A stretch of 64,000 nucleotides of DNA from GCA-003244245 sp050700055 (lineage in GTDB: Bacteria; Actinomycetota; Actinomycetes; Mycobacteriales; Pseudonocardiaceae): positions 13,529 through 77,528 of the forward strand of contig JBOHGE010000026.1 in assembly GCA_050700055.1 (NCBI GenBank), given 5' to 3'. Of this stretch, positions 47,201-56,131 are shown piece after piece. Below the pieces are notes generated by a model. It worked only from the letters and a program-made list of their open reading frames with translations. It did not search any database and was not told the origin of the DNA. Position 1 is the first letter of the stretch. The number at the start of each line of letters is the position of its first letter. The position numbers and the translations under genes were made by a program.

Positions 47201-50200
47201 GGGTCGGCGACGAACCGCTGCGCTGTCAGGCCAGGCTGGTGCAGGTACCCGCGGGCCAGCCCCGCGCCGGCGATATAGAACTCACCCACTACTCCGACAG
47301 GCACCGGCGCTAGGCCGGCATCAAGCACATACCCCCGGGTGTTGGTGATCGGCCGACCGATCGGCGGGGGCAGGGGGGTGGCCGCGCAGAGCGCACCGCT
47401 CATGGTGGCGCACACGGTGGCCTCGGTGGGACCGTAGGCATTGATCATCCTTCGTCCTGGTGACCAGGTGGCAACCAGCTCCGGGGGGCACGCCTCGCCG
47501 GCTGTGATCACCGTCATGGCCGGCGGCAGACCGGCTGCGGCCGGCAGCACTGCCAGCGCTGAGGGCGGCAACGTCACATGCGTCACCTGCTGGCGGTTCA
47601 CTACCTCCACCAGCGGGGGGCCCGGTATCAGCTGCTCTGGGGAGGCCAAGATCAGCGTCGCCCCGGACAACAGGCTCATGCACAGCTCGGAGAACGCGGC
47701 ATCGAAGCTGGGGGAAGCGAACTGCAGCACCCGGCTGTGTGCATCGACCCCGAAACGCTCGATCTGCGCTGCGGCCAAGCTGGCGATGCCGGCATGACTG
47801 ACCACGACGCCTTTGGGAACACCGGTGGAACCAGAGGTGTAGATCACATACGCGGGATGCTGCGGCAGAAGGCAGGCGGCGCCGGTGGGATCGGTGTCCG
47901 CGCACCCATCCAGCAGCGTGAGGGTGTCGGGGTCATCGAGCACTAACCGGGCAGTCAGCTCACCCGCAGACAGATCCCGCTCGATCTGGGTGGTGCTCAC
48001 CAGCAACACCGGTTGGCTGTCTTCGAGCATGAAAGCGATCCGCGCCGCCGGATACTGCGGGTCAACTGGTAGGTAGCCGGCCCCCGCTTTGAGCACCGCC
48101 AGGATCGCGATGACCAGCTCAGGTGCGCGGGGCAGCGCTAATGCCACGATCTGCTCAGGACCCACCCCCCGAGCGATCAGCGCGTGGGCGAGCCGGTTCG
48201 CTCGGGCGTTGAGCTGCGCATACGTCAACGTGGTGGTCTCGAACAGCACCGCCGTCGCTTCCGGCGTGGCCTGCACCTGGGCTTCGAACAACACCGGCAG
48301 ACAGGCAGTCCGGATCGGGAGGGCGGTGTCGTTGTAGTCGACCAGCAACCGGGTGCGTTCCGCAGTGGAGAGGATGTCGATCCGGCTGATCGGCTGATCC
48401 GGATCAGCGACCACCGCCTCCAACACCCGCACCCACCGCGCGACGAGCGTCTGCACCGTAGCGGGCTCGAACAGATCGCTGGCGTAGTCGACGACCCCGC
48501 CGATGCCTTCCGGGCGCCCGTCCATCCCGTGCCGCTCGGACAGGCTAAAGCCCAGGTCGAACTTGGCGGTCCCGGTCGGTGCCGCCACGCTGGACACGTG
48601 CAGACCGGGCAGCTCGAAATCGCCCTCGGGAGCGTTCTGCACCGCCAGCATGACCTGGAACAGCGGGTGGTGCGCCAGCGACCGAGCCGGGTTGAGGACC
48701 TCCACCAGATACTCGAAGGGCACATCCTGGTGGGCGTAGGCGCCCAATGCTGCCTCCCGCACCCGGGTGAGCAGCTCGGTGAAGGTGGGGTCACCCGAGG
48801 TGTCGGTGCGCAGCACCAGCGTGTTGACGAAAAACCCGATGAGGTCGTCCAAAGCCTGGTCAGTGCGGCCCGCGATCGGGCTGCCCACCGCAATGTCGGT
48901 GCCCGCGCCCAGCCGGGACAGCAGTGCCGCCAGCCCGGCATGCAGCACCATGAACAGGCTGGCGCCGCCCCGGCGGGCCAGACCTACCAACCCTCGGTGC
49001 ACCGCCGCGTCGATCTGAACAGGCAGGTAATCGCCTCGATAGGAGGCTACCGCCGGGCGCGGGCGGTCGGCGGGCAGCCGCAGCTGCTCCGGCAACCCCG
49101 CCAGGGTGCCGGTCCAGTACGCCACTTGGGTGGCCAGCAGGCTGTCCGGATCGGTCTCATCGCCGAGCAGCTGGTGCTGCCACAAGGTGTAGTCGGCGTA
49201 CTGCACCGGCAGCGGGGCCCATCCCGGCTCCGCACCGTGGCAGCGCGCCGCATAAGCGGTAGCCAGGTCGCGGGACAGCGGACCCAGTGACCAGCCATCA
49301 CCCGCAATGTGATGCACCAGCACCACCAGCACGTGCTCATCAGGCGCGAGCGCGAACAACTCGGCTCGCACCGGCGGCTCGACGGCGAGGTCGAACCCGT
49401 ACCGGGCCGCCCTGGCTACCACCTCAACGAGCTCGGTCTCGCTGGTCTCGGTGACGGGCAGTGCGGGGTAGGCCGCCTCGATGCTCAAGATCAGCTGACC
49501 TGGTGTGCTCTCGAGTTCAGGAAAGACTGTGCGCAAGCTCTCGTGCCGGGCGATGACGTCACCCAGCGCGGCGCGCAACGCCAGACGGTCCAATTCCCCC
49601 CGCAGGCGCATCGCCATCGGGATGTTGTAGGTGGCGCTGAATCCATGCTGGGTAGGTCCTTCGAGCTGGTGTAAGAACCACAGCCGGCGCTGCGCGAACG
49701 ACAGCGGCACCACCTCGGGGCGCGCGCACCGTGTCACCGCCAACCGGGCCTGCCCGGCATCACCCAAACGCGCGGCTAAACCGGCCACCGTCGGAGCCTC
49801 GAACAGGGCGCGCAGCTCCACCTCGACACCCACTGTGGCCCGTACTCGGGCAACCAGCCGAGTCGCCAGCAGCGAATGCCCACCGAGGTCGAAAAAGTCG
49901 TCGTCGACGCCGATCCGGGTCAGGCCCAGCACCTCACCGAACAACTCGCACAGCAGCTGCTCGTGCGGTGTCCTCGGCGCCCGGCCAGCACCGGCTGAAC
50001 CGAATTCGGGTATCGGCAGGGCGTTACGGTCCAGTTTGCCGTTGGGGGTCAACGGCAACTCCGCCAGCACGACCACCGCGGCGGGCACCATGTAGTGCGG
50101 CAGCCGCTGACGCAGGTACTCGCGTAGCGAGTCCGGTCGCGGACCATCGCCGGTGGCGATGACGTAGGCGGCCAGCTGGTTGTCCCCATGCCGGTCTTCC

Positions 50201-52338
50201 CGGGCAATGACGACGGCTTGGGTCACGTCGGGGTGCGTGCGCAGGGCAGTTTCGATCTCACCGGGCTCGATCCGGTACCCGCGAATCTTGATCTGGTCAT
50301 CGACCCGGCCCACGAACTCCAAATCCCCGTCCGCGTTGTACCGGACCAGATCTCCCGTCCGGTACATGCGCTGACCCACCGGGCCGTAGGGATCAGCAAC
50401 AAACCGCTGCGCAGTCAACCCCGCCCGACGCACATAACCCCGCGCTAACCCCGCCCCACCGACATACAACTCCCCTACCACACCCGGAGGCACCAATTCC
50501 AAACCCGCATCCAGCAGGTAGCTGCGAAGATCGGGAATGCAGGTCCCGATCACGCTCGCCGCCCCAGCGTCGGCGTGGTGGCGGTCCAGCGTGATATGCG
50601 TGACATGCACCGTGGTCTCGGTGATCCCGTACATGTTGACCAGGGCCGGTGCATCGGGGTGACGCTGGTACCAGCCGCCCAGACGGGCCGGCTCCAGCGC
50701 TTCGCCACCGAAGATCACGGTACGCAACGCCAGCGATTGCCCTGTCCTGGGGTTATCCTGATCGGCCTGCATCAACTGGTAGAACGCTGACGGGGTCTGG
50801 TTGAGTACCGTCACGCCCTCGCGGGCCAATAGCCGGAGAAGTTGCTGCGGTGAGCAGCTGATCTCGTGCGGCACGACGATTAAACGGCCGCCGTACAGCA
50901 GCGAACCCAAGATCTCCCACACAGAGAAGTCGAACGCGTAGGAATGAAACAACGTCCACACGTCATCAGTGCCGAAATCGAACAGATGCCGCGTGGCGTC
51001 GAACAGCCGAACCACATTGTGATGCGCGATGAGGACACCTTTGGGGGTGCCGGTGGAGCCGGAGGTATAGATCACATAAGCGGGGTGCGCGGGGATGAGA
51101 GAAGTGCGGCGGTGCGTGTCGGTGAGGTCGGTGTCTGCATAGCGGCCCACGACATCCCGGGTGTCCTGGTCGTCCAGGACGATGATGGGGATCGCGCCGG
51201 CCTGCGCCGATCCGAGCTCGGTGGTGGTCAACAGGCAGACCGGGTGGGCGTCATCGAGCATGACACCCACCCGGGCCGCCGGAGAGTGCGGATCGATAGG
51301 GAGATACGCGCCTCCGGCCTTAAGGACCGCCAACACCGCAACGACCATCTCCACCGACCGCTCCAGGGCCAGCGCCACAAACGCCTCAGGACCCACCCCC
51401 CGGTCAATCAACAACCGGGCCAGCTGGTTAGCTCGCGCATTGAGCTGGGCATAAGACACCGCAGTATCGGCGAACACCACCGCGACCGCGTCGGGGGTGG
51501 TGCGCACCTGGGTTTCGAACAATGCCGGCAGGGTCGTCACGGGCATCGGGTGGGCGGTGGTGCGATAGCCGGCCAGCAGCCGGTGGCGTTCGTCGGGGGT
51601 GAGGATGTTGATGCGGCTGATCGGCTGATCCGGGTTGGCAACCACCGCCTCCAGCAGGCGCACCCACCGTGCCGCGATCATCTCGATGGTGGCCGCGTCG
51701 AACAGATCGCGGGCGTACCCCACGACCCCGTCGATCCCCTCGGCGCTCCCGTGCGCACCGTGGCGTTCCCGCAAAGCGAGGGAGAGGTCGAATCTGGCGA
51801 CACCGGGGTCCACCCAGATCGGACTGACCTCCAGCCCGGGCAGTTCAAAGCCGGTCTCCGGGGTGTTGTGCAAGCTCAGCATGACCTGGCACAGCGGATG
51901 GCGGGCTAGCGCACGGGTCGGGTTGAGGATTTCGACGAGGTATTCGAAGGGCACGTCTTGGTGGGCGTAGGCGGCCAGCGCGGTCTCTCGGACCCGGGCC
52001 AGCAGCTGCGCGAAGCTGGGATCTCCCGAGGTGTCGGTGCGCAGCACCAAGGTGTTGACGAAAAATCCGACCAGCTCGTCCAAGGCTTGGTCAGTGCGCC
52101 CAGCGATCGGGCTGCCCACTGCGATGTCGTCACCGGCGCCCAGCCTGCTCAGCAGTGCGGCCAGCCCGGCCTGCAGGACCATGAACACGCTGGCCCCGCC
52201 GCGGCGGGCCACCGCACGCAGCCCGTGGTGCACCTCGGCGCCCACAGCGACGTCAACGAGACCGCCGCGGTAGGACGCCACCGGCGGGCGGGGCCGGTCG
52301 GTGGGCAGCGCCAGCTGTTCGGGCAACCCGGCTAATGC
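41266..52338 (-). CDS. NRPS line 1, 3' fragment: C(end)-A(Thr)-PCP-C-A(Tyr)-NMT-PCP-C-A-PCP-TE
   Basis: Larger part of the terminal line 1 synthetase. The meaningful frame starts near 52338, where it continues the C domain begun in the frame from 56131; the open frame up to 52467 is out of phase there and encodes no domain. In order: end of C; A domain with DFWNIGMVH, the classic Thr code; PCP; C; A domain with DASTIAAVC (Tyr-like) carrying an inserted N-methyltransferase (VLEIGVGTG, coding region about 45700-46920); PCP; C; A domain with DAAHAGVIR, not assigned; PCP (FFALGGHSLL); type I thioesterase with GWSFGG, whose Ser is 186 residues from the C-terminus. The methyltransferase and thioesterase are close paralogues of those at 4300-5560 and 10-700. 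TGA is at 41266-41268. Expected output: X-Thr-(N-Me-Tyr)-unknown, then release or cyclisation. Confidence 0.93.
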   Translation of the reverse strand, partial: ALAGLPEQLALPTDRPRPPVASYRGGLVDVAVGAEVHHGLRAVARRGGASVFMVLQAGLAALLSRLGAGDDIAVGSPIAGRTDQALDELVGFFVNTLVLRTDTSGDPSFAQLLARVRETALAAYAHQDVPFEYLVEILNPTRALARHPLCQVMLSLHNTPETGFELPGLEVSPIWVDPGVARFDLSLALRERHGAHGSAEGIDGVVGYARDLFDAATIEMIAARWVRLLEAVVANPDQPISRINILTPDERHRLLAGYRTTAHPMPVTTLPALFETQVRTTPDAVAVVFADTAVSYAQLNARANQLARLLIDRGVGPEAFVALALERSVEMVVAVLAVLKAGGAYLPIDPHSPAARVGVMLDDAHPVCLLTTTELGSAQAGAIPIIVLDDQDTRDVVGRYADTDLTDTHRRTSLIPAHPAYVIYTSGSTGTPKGVLIAHHNVVRLFDATRHLFDFGTDDVWTLFHSYAFDFSVWEILGSLLYGGRLIVVPHEISCSPQQLLRLLAREGVTVLNQTPSAFYQLMQADQDNPRTGQSLALRTVIFGGEALEPARLGGWYQRHPDAPALVNMYGITETTVHVTHITLDRHHADAGAASVIGTCIPDLRSYLLDAGLELVPPGVVGELYVGGAGLARGYVRRAGLTAQRFVADPYGPVGQRMYRTGDLVRYNADGDLEFVGRVDDQIKIRGYRIEPGEIETALRTHPDVTQAVVIAREDRHGDNQLAAYVIATGDGPRPDSLREYLRQRLPHYMVPAAVVVLAELPLTPNGKLDRNALPIPEFGSAGAGRAPRTPHEQLLCELFGEVLGLTRIGVDDDFFDLGGHSLLATRLVARVRATVGVEVELRALFEAPTVAGLAARLGDAGQARLAVTRCARPEVVPLSFAQRRLWFLHQLEGPTQHGFSATYNIPMAMRLRGELDRLALRAALGDVIARHESLRTVFPELESTPGQLILSIEAAYPALPVTETSETELVEVVARAARYGFDLAVEPPVRAELFALAPDEHVLVVLVHHIAGDGWSLGPLSRDLATAYAARCHGAEPGWAPLPVQYADYTLWQHQLLGDETDPDSLLATQVAYWTGTLAGLPEQLRLPADRPRPAVASYRGDYLPVQIDAAVHRGLVGLARRGGASLFMVLHAGLAALLSRLGAGTDIAVGSPIAGRTDQALDDLIGFFVNTLVLRTDTSGDPTFTELLTRVREAALGAYAHQDVPFEYLVEVLNPARSLAHHPLFQVMLAVQNAPEGDFELPGLHVSSVAAPTGTAKFDLGFSLSERHGMDGRPEGIGGVVDYASDLFEPATVQTLVARWVRVLEAVVADPDQPISRIDILSTAERTRLLVDYNDTALPIRTACLPVLFEAQVQATPEATAVLFETTTLTYAQLNARANRLAHALIARGVGPEQIVALALPRAPELVIAILAVLKAGAGYLPVDPQYPAARIAFMLEDSQPVLLVSTTQIERDLSAGELTARLVLDDPDTLTLLDGCADTDPTGAACLLPQHPAYVIYTSGSTGVPKGVVVSHAGIASLAAAQIERFGVDAHSRVLQFASPSFDAAFSELCMSLLSGATLILASPEQLIPGPPLVEVVNRQQVTHVTLPPSALAVLPAAAGLPPAMTVITAGEACPPELVATWSPGRRMINAYGPTEATVCATMSGALCAATPLPPPIGRPITNTRGYVLDAGLAPVPVGVVGEFYIAGAGLARGYLHQPGLTAQRFVADPHGPPGTRLYRTGDVVRWRTDGNLEFLSRADEQVKLRGYRIEPGEIETLLGAHPEVARAAVVIREDRPDDKRLVGYVLAAPDTGSARNENVEHDQIGEWQQLYDSLHATAGSAVFGHDFTGWNSSYDGHPIPIAHMQEWRGHTVTRLLSRRPRRVLEIGVGTGLLLSQLASHCDTYWATDFSAPAINALAGQVEQDPELAERVVLRVQPAHDTDGLPAGLFDTVILNSVIQYFPTTDYLIEVLTHLLRLVAPGGAVFLGDVRNLRLQRPLATAIHLHRADLSIGLATLRRAVEHTILREKELLVDPDFFPALQHHLPDIAGVDIQLKRGHHHNELTRYRYDVVLHTHPITPLPLDHIPQLSWTQQINGLTELGDYLTDHRPARLRVTDVPNYRITQETTLAQALQAGSPLPDLLPTPHGTPDLLGPEAFDELGQRCGYWVGVTWSATTPDALDVVFVDTTQTTSAVPVNLYIPTSANATPLSSLTNNPTAAHATSALIAALRDHLRQQLPDYLVPAALVVVDRLPLTPSGKLDRTALPTPELSPAGTGRAPRTPQEQILSELFAEVVGLAGVGIDDDFFDLGGHSLLATRLIARIRATLGAELELRALFETPTVAGLAARLHQAGPARLALTRYERPDVVPLSFAQRRLWFLHQFEGPATGGASVTYHMPLALRLSGELNRCALQAALGDVIVRHESLRTVFPQLEGVPSQQVLDPQATWTPLAVTHTSEADLPELLAAAAQREFDLATETPLRAELFILAPDEQVLLLVVHHIASDGWSMGPLSQDLVRAYTARCHGAEPGWAPLPVQYIDYTLWQHQLLGEHTDPDSVFADQLAYWVQALAGLPEQLALPTDRPRPAVASYRGDYLTVELGPTLHQELASLARRSGASLFMVLQAGLAALLSRLGAGNDIPLGSPIAGRTDQALDDLVGFFVNTLVLRTDTSGAPTFTQLLARVRDTALAAYAHQDVPFEYLVEILNPARSLAHHPLFQIMLALQNAPEADFALPGLRVSGMGAPTHTSRFDLSVSLSEQRGEDGAPHGITGVVEYARDLFDDATVEALLARWTQLLQAAVTDPEAPISRIDILTTEERHQLLIDYNDTAAPITPATLPALFETQVRATPEALAVVCGDTTLTYERLNTHANQLAYALIARDIGPEQVVALVLPRSADMIVSILAVLKAGAAYLAVDPDYPAERIAFMLDDVQPALLLTTTPAAASIPRDTVTAALVLDDPDTVTMLGGCADTDPTNTDRAAPCVPAHPAYVIYTSGSTGHPKAVLACHHSVVNLFHDHRERIFVPAAAKVGGRRLRVAQTASFSFDASWAQLLWMLAGHELHVLDGVTWTDPHALVAYVARQHVDSVHATPSYVQLLVSEGLLDEDRWRPAVVAVGGEAVSEQLWDQLRSVKGLAALNVYGPTECTIRALTARIDHSSAPMIGRPIINTQVYVLDAGLQPVPPGAAGELHIAGAGLARGYLHRAGLTAQRFLANPYGAAGTRMYRTGDLVRWCSDGNLQFLARTDDQVKIRGFRIEPGEIETVLAAHPAVAQAAVIARQDQPDNPRLVAYLVPTTNTTTVSPDALREYLGQRLPDYLVPAAFVVLEAMPLTPHGKLHRAALPIPEFGSTGVGRAPRTPQEHLLCEVFAEVLAVPGVGIDDDFFALGGHSLLATRLVARVRTTLGVELGLRSLFEAPTVAGLAARLNMDDLDDALQVILPLRSQGCHPPLFCIHPGGGISWSYCGLMKHLGPNYPIYGVQARGLVRPQPLPTSVEEMAADYADQIRKVQPAGPYHLLGWSFGGLVAHAVATELAQHGEQTALLAILDAYPVSDISVEEPLVRNERAILAGILDCDLEILDDERVTLADVVDVLRGRDSALASLEEYHLSAVIKIMTNNGRLAIDFIPEVFHGDLLLFNSTIDRRDDGATPQVWQPYIDGAIDSYDITGKHSHMTEPGALAQIGPILAARLRDITGDTSPSHPERWP

Positions 52339-55300
52339 CTTGGGTCCAGTAGTCGAGCTGGGCGACGAACCGGCTGTCCGGGTCGGTGGCCGCACCGAGC
52401 AACTCGTGCTGCCACAGCGTGTAGTCGGCGTACTGCACCGGCAGCGGCGCCCATCCCGGCGCCGCACCCCGGCAGCGCGCGGCGTAAGCGGCGGCTAGGT
52501 CGGCTGACAGCGGACCTATTGAGGCGCCGTCAGCGGCGATGTGGTGCACCACGAGCAGCAGCACATGCTCGTCGGGGGCCAGCACGAACAATTCTGCTCG
52601 TAACGGTGTCTCGGCAGCGAGATCGAACCCGTACCCGGCTGCGGCGGCCACCAGCTCACTGAGCTGGGCTGCAGCCACCTCGGTCACCGCCAGCGCTGTG
52701 CTGGCCGCTTCGACGTCCACAACCAGCTGGCAGGGCACGCCGGCGCGGTCAGGGAAGATCGTGCGCAGGCTCTCGTGGCGGGCCAGCACATCGCCCAGCG
52801 CGGCGTGTAACGCGGGACGGTCCAATTTTCCGGACAGGTGTAGGGCGAGTGGCAGGTTGTAAGTGGCGCTAGGGCCTTCCATCTGGTGCAAAAACCACAG
52901 CCGGCGTTGCGCGAACGACAACGGCACCGGATCGGGACGCTCGTGTCGGGTCAGTGCCAGCCGCGCTGGCCTGGCGCCGTCCAGGCGTGCGGCTAACCCG
53001 GCGGGGGTGGGAGTTTCGAACAGGGTCCGCAGCTCCAGCTCCACGTCGAGAGTGGCCCGGATCCGGGCGGCCAGCCGGGTCGCGAACAGCGAGTGCCCGC
53101 CCAGGTCGAAGAAGTCGTCGTCGACGCCGACCTGCGGGTGGCCCAGTACCTCGGCGAACAAGTCGCACACGAGCTGTTCTTGCGGTGTCCGCGGGGTACG
53201 GCCGGCGCCAGCCGAGGCGAATTCGGGTGTGGGCAGGGCGTTGCGATCCAGTTTGCCGTTGGGCGTCAACGGGAACGCGTCCAGCAGCACGATCACGGCG
53301 GGCACCAGGTAGTCGGGCAGCCGTTGACCCAGATACTCCCGCAGCAGGTCGGGTTGGCACCCGTGCTCGCCGGCGGGCACGACATAGCCGGCCAGCCGCC
53401 TGTCCCCGGGCCGGACCTCCCGCGCGATGACCGCGGCTTGCGCGATGTCGGGATGTGCCGCGAGCACGGATTCGATCTCACCTGGCTCGACGCGGAAACC
53501 GCGGATCTTGATCTGATCGTCGAGCCGGCCGGCGAACTCCAGGTTCCCCTCGCCACGCCAGCGGACCAGATCCCCGGTGCGGTACATCCGCTCACCTGGG
53601 TGGTACGGGTCGGCGACGAACCGCTGCGCGGTCAACCCGGCCTGGTGCACATAGCCGCGGGCCAGGCCCGCCCCGGCGAGGTACAGCTCCCCCGTCACCC
53701 CGACCGGCACCGGCGCCAGGCCGGTGTCGAGCACGTACACCCTGGTGTTCGCGATCGGCCGACCAATCGGCGGGGGCAGCGGCCAGTCCACGATGTCAGC
53801 GGGCAGGGTGTAGGCGGTGGCCGCATGGGTCTCGGTCGGGCCGTAGTGATTGTGCAACCGCCGGTGCGGCGCGCAGCGGTAAAACTCGCGGACCTGGCGG
53901 CTCAGGGTCAACGCCTCGCCGCCCTGGGCGAGGGTGCGCAATCGCGCAAGCTCACACCCTTGCTCGACGGCGGCCTCGGCCAGCGCCTCGATCACCAGGT
54001 TCGGCGCGAACAGCTCCTGCACCTGGTGCCGGTCCAGCCAGCTCACCAACTGACCCGCGTCGCGCCGGAGCGCCTCAGGGGGAATCACCAACGTCTTACC
54101 GAACACCAGGGTGGACAGGATCTCCTGCGCTGAGACATCAAAACTGATCGCGGTGAACTGCGCGACCTTGGCCCCTGGATCACCCCCGAGTGCCCGGCGG
54201 TGCCACCACAACAGGTTCAGCAACCCACCGCAGGGCATCACCACACCTTTGGGAGCCCCAGTGGAACCCGAGGTGTAGATCACGTACGCCGGATGCTGCG
54301 GCCGCAGGCACGCGATGCGGTCGGTGTCGGTGGGATCGGTGTCCGGGTACCCATCCAACGCCTCGACGGTGGCAGGGTGATCGATCACCAGCCGGGGGAT
54401 CGCGTCGCGCTCCGGCAGCCCGCCCTCGAGCAGCCTGCTGGTCAGCACCAACGCCGGGCGGGTGTCGTGCAGCATGAACGCGATGCGCGCCGCGGGATAC
54501 CCCGGATCCAGCGGCTGATAACCCGCCCCCGCCTTGAGCACCGCCACCAGCGCCACGACCAACTCCGCCGAGCGGGGCAAGGCCAGCGCCACAATCTGTT
54601 CCGGGCCCACCCCTGAGCCGACCAACCGGTGCGCGAGCCGGTTGGCCCGGGTATTGAGTTGCGCGTAGGACAGTTCGGTGTTCTCGAATACCACCGCGGT
54701 GGCGTGCGGAGCCCGCCGCACTTGCTGCTCGAACAGCTCTGGTAATGCCGAGACCGGTACCGGGTAAATGGTGTCATTCCAGGTGTCCAACACCTGGTGG
54801 CGTTCGGCCGGGGCGAGAATGCTCACCCGCCCGATTGGTTGGTCCGGATCGGTGACCATTGCCTCCAGTACGCGCACCAACCGAGCGATGATCGCCTCGG
54901 CGCCAGCCTGGTCGAACAAGTCGCTGCGGTAGTCCAGCAGCAGATACAATGACGGCCCGGGACTGACGATGAAGGTGAGCGGGTAGTGGGTGGCGTCGTG
55001 GCTGATTCCGGCGGTGATCCGCGGCTCGCCAGCTGGCCTGGAAAAAACACTGTGGTCGGGAGAATCCAGAGGATAGTTCTCGAATGCCATGGCGGTATCG
55101 AACAGTTCACCCATCCCGGCGACGTGTTGAATCTGCGCCAGCCCGAGATGCTGGTGGGCGGTCAGCGCGGATTGTTCGTCTTGGAGCTGAGTCAGCATGG
55201 CGATCAACGCCTGCGCCGGGTTCACCCGCACCCGCACCGGCACCATGTTCATGAATAACCCGATGATGGTCTCAACCCGGGGAATCTCTGGGGCCCGGCC

Positions 55301-56131
55301 GGAGACCACCGCGCCGAAGACCACATCGTGGTGACCACTGAGCCGGCTCAGGAGGACACCCCAGACGCCCTGCATGATGGTGTTCAGGGTCAGGCCACGG
55401 CGGCGGGCGAGATCGCTGAGGGCAGTGGCGAGATCCCGAGGTACCTCTATGATCATCCGCTCGGGGATGATCGAAACCCGGCCAGGATCAGCCGGCGTCA
55501 GGAGGGTGGGCTGGGCCAGCCCGGCCAGCGCCTGCCGCCAGGCCCGCTCAGCCGCCGGCTGGTCCTGCCGGGCGAGCCAGGCCAGGTATTCCCGGTACGG
55601 AGTCACCCGCGGCAAGACGCTGGTGTCACCCCGGCTGGCATACAAGGCGGTCAATTCCCGCACCATCAGCGGCATCGACCAGCCATCGAAGAGAATGTGG
55701 TGGATGGTCATGATCAGCCGGTGCCACCGCGGCTCCCGGCGGATCAGGGTGAACCGCAGCAACGGCGGGCAGGAGAGGTCGAACCGGCGGGCCCGGTCGT
55801 CGGCCACCAGCCGGGCCGTCTCGGTCTCGGCATCGGTCTCGGCCATCCCGGACAGGTCGATCTCGTCCCACGGCAGCGCGACGTGCCGGGGGATGATCTG
55901 CACCGGCCGGCCCGAGTCGACGTGTGGGAAACCGGCGCGCAGGTTCGCATGCCGGTCCACCAGGGCCTGTGCCGCCGCCCGCAACACCTGCCCGTCCAGC
56001 CGGCCGTCCACATCGAAGAATTTCTGCACCGTGTACACATCGGGGCCGCCCCGGTCATATGAGGTGCGGAACAGCAGACCTTCCTGCATCGGTGCGAGCG
56101 GCAGGATATCCTCGAAGCTCGACGGTGTCAT
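52253..56131 (-). CDS. NRPS line 1, second protein 5' fragment: C(D-L)-A(Pro-like)-PCP-C(broken)
   Basis: First part of the terminal line 1 synthetase. The ATG at 56131 overlaps the upstream stop as ATGA; the open frame five codons upstream is less likely. The N-terminal C domain (DILPLAPMQEGLLF, HHILFDG) is of the type that takes a D-configured donor. The A domain reads DVQFAGHAA, identical to the Pro-like module of line 2. PCP and the first part of an L-type C domain follow (HHIAADG). After LDYWTQ the frame shifts because of an extra C at 52338-52339, and 24 out-of-phase residues precede a stop at 52253. Removing one base restores the pattern ALAGLPEQLALPTDRP seen in all sibling C domains. 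Together with 41266-52338 this is one gene of four modules. Confidence 0.92.
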   Translation of the reverse strand: MTPSSFEDILPLAPMQEGLLFRTSYDRGGPDVYTVQKFFDVDGRLDGQVLRAAAQALVDRHANLRAGFPHVDSGRPVQIIPRHVALPWDEIDLSGMAETDAETETARLVADDRARRFDLSCPPLLRFTLIRREPRWHRLIMTIHHILFDGWSMPLMVRELTALYASRGDTSVLPRVTPYREYLAWLARQDQPAAERAWRQALAGLAQPTLLTPADPGRVSIIPERMIIEVPRDLATALSDLARRRGLTLNTIMQGVWGVLLSRLSGHHDVVFGAVVSGRAPEIPRVETIIGLFMNMVPVRVRVNPAQALIAMLTQLQDEQSALTAHQHLGLAQIQHVAGMGELFDTAMAFENYPLDSPDHSVFSRPAGEPRITAGISHDATHYPLTFIVSPGPSLYLLLDYRSDLFDQAGAEAIIARLVRVLEAMVTDPDQPIGRVSILAPAERHQVLDTWNDTIYPVPVSALPELFEQQVRRAPHATAVVFENTELSYAQLNTRANRLAHRLVGSGVGPEQIVALALPRSAELVVALVAVLKAGAGYQPLDPGYPAARIAFMLHDTRPALVLTSRLLEGGLPERDAIPRLVIDHPATVEALDGYPDTDPTDTDRIACLRPQHPAYVIYTSGSTGAPKGVVMPCGGLLNLLWWHRRALGGDPGAKVAQFTAISFDVSAQEILSTLVFGKTLVIPPEALRRDAGQLVSWLDRHQVQELFAPNLVIEALAEAAVEQGCELARLRTLAQGGEALTLSRQVREFYRCAPHRRLHNHYGPTETHAATAYTLPADIVDWPLPPPIGRPIANTRVYVLDTGLAPVPVGVTGELYLAGAGLARGYVHQAGLTAQRFVADPYHPGERMYRTGDLVRWRGEGNLEFAGRLDDQIKIRGFRVEPGEIESVLAAHPDIAQAAVIAREVRPGDRRLAGYVVPAGEHGCQPDLLREYLGQRLPDYLVPAVIVLLDAFPLTPNGKLDRNALPTPEFASAGAGRTPRTPQEQLVCDLFAEVLGHPQVGVDDDFFDLGGHSLFATRLAARIRATLDVELELRTLFETPTPAGLAARLDGARPARLALTRHERPDPVPLSFAQRRLWFLHQMEGPSATYNLPLALHLSGKLDRPALHAALGDVLARHESLRTIFPDRAGVPCQLVVDVEAASTALAVTEVAAAQLSELVAAAAGYGFDLAAETPLRAELFVLAPDEHVLLLVVHHIAADGASIGPLSADLAAAYAARCRGAAPGWAPLPVQYADYTLWQHELLGAATDPDSRFVAQLDYWTQGISRVARTAGAAHRPAPPAGGVLPRRSR

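Noticed and set aside
52339..52467. Start of an NRPS at 52467
   Set aside because: The first ~43 codons are out of phase with the C domain encoded by the other frame; this is frameshift debris, not a start.
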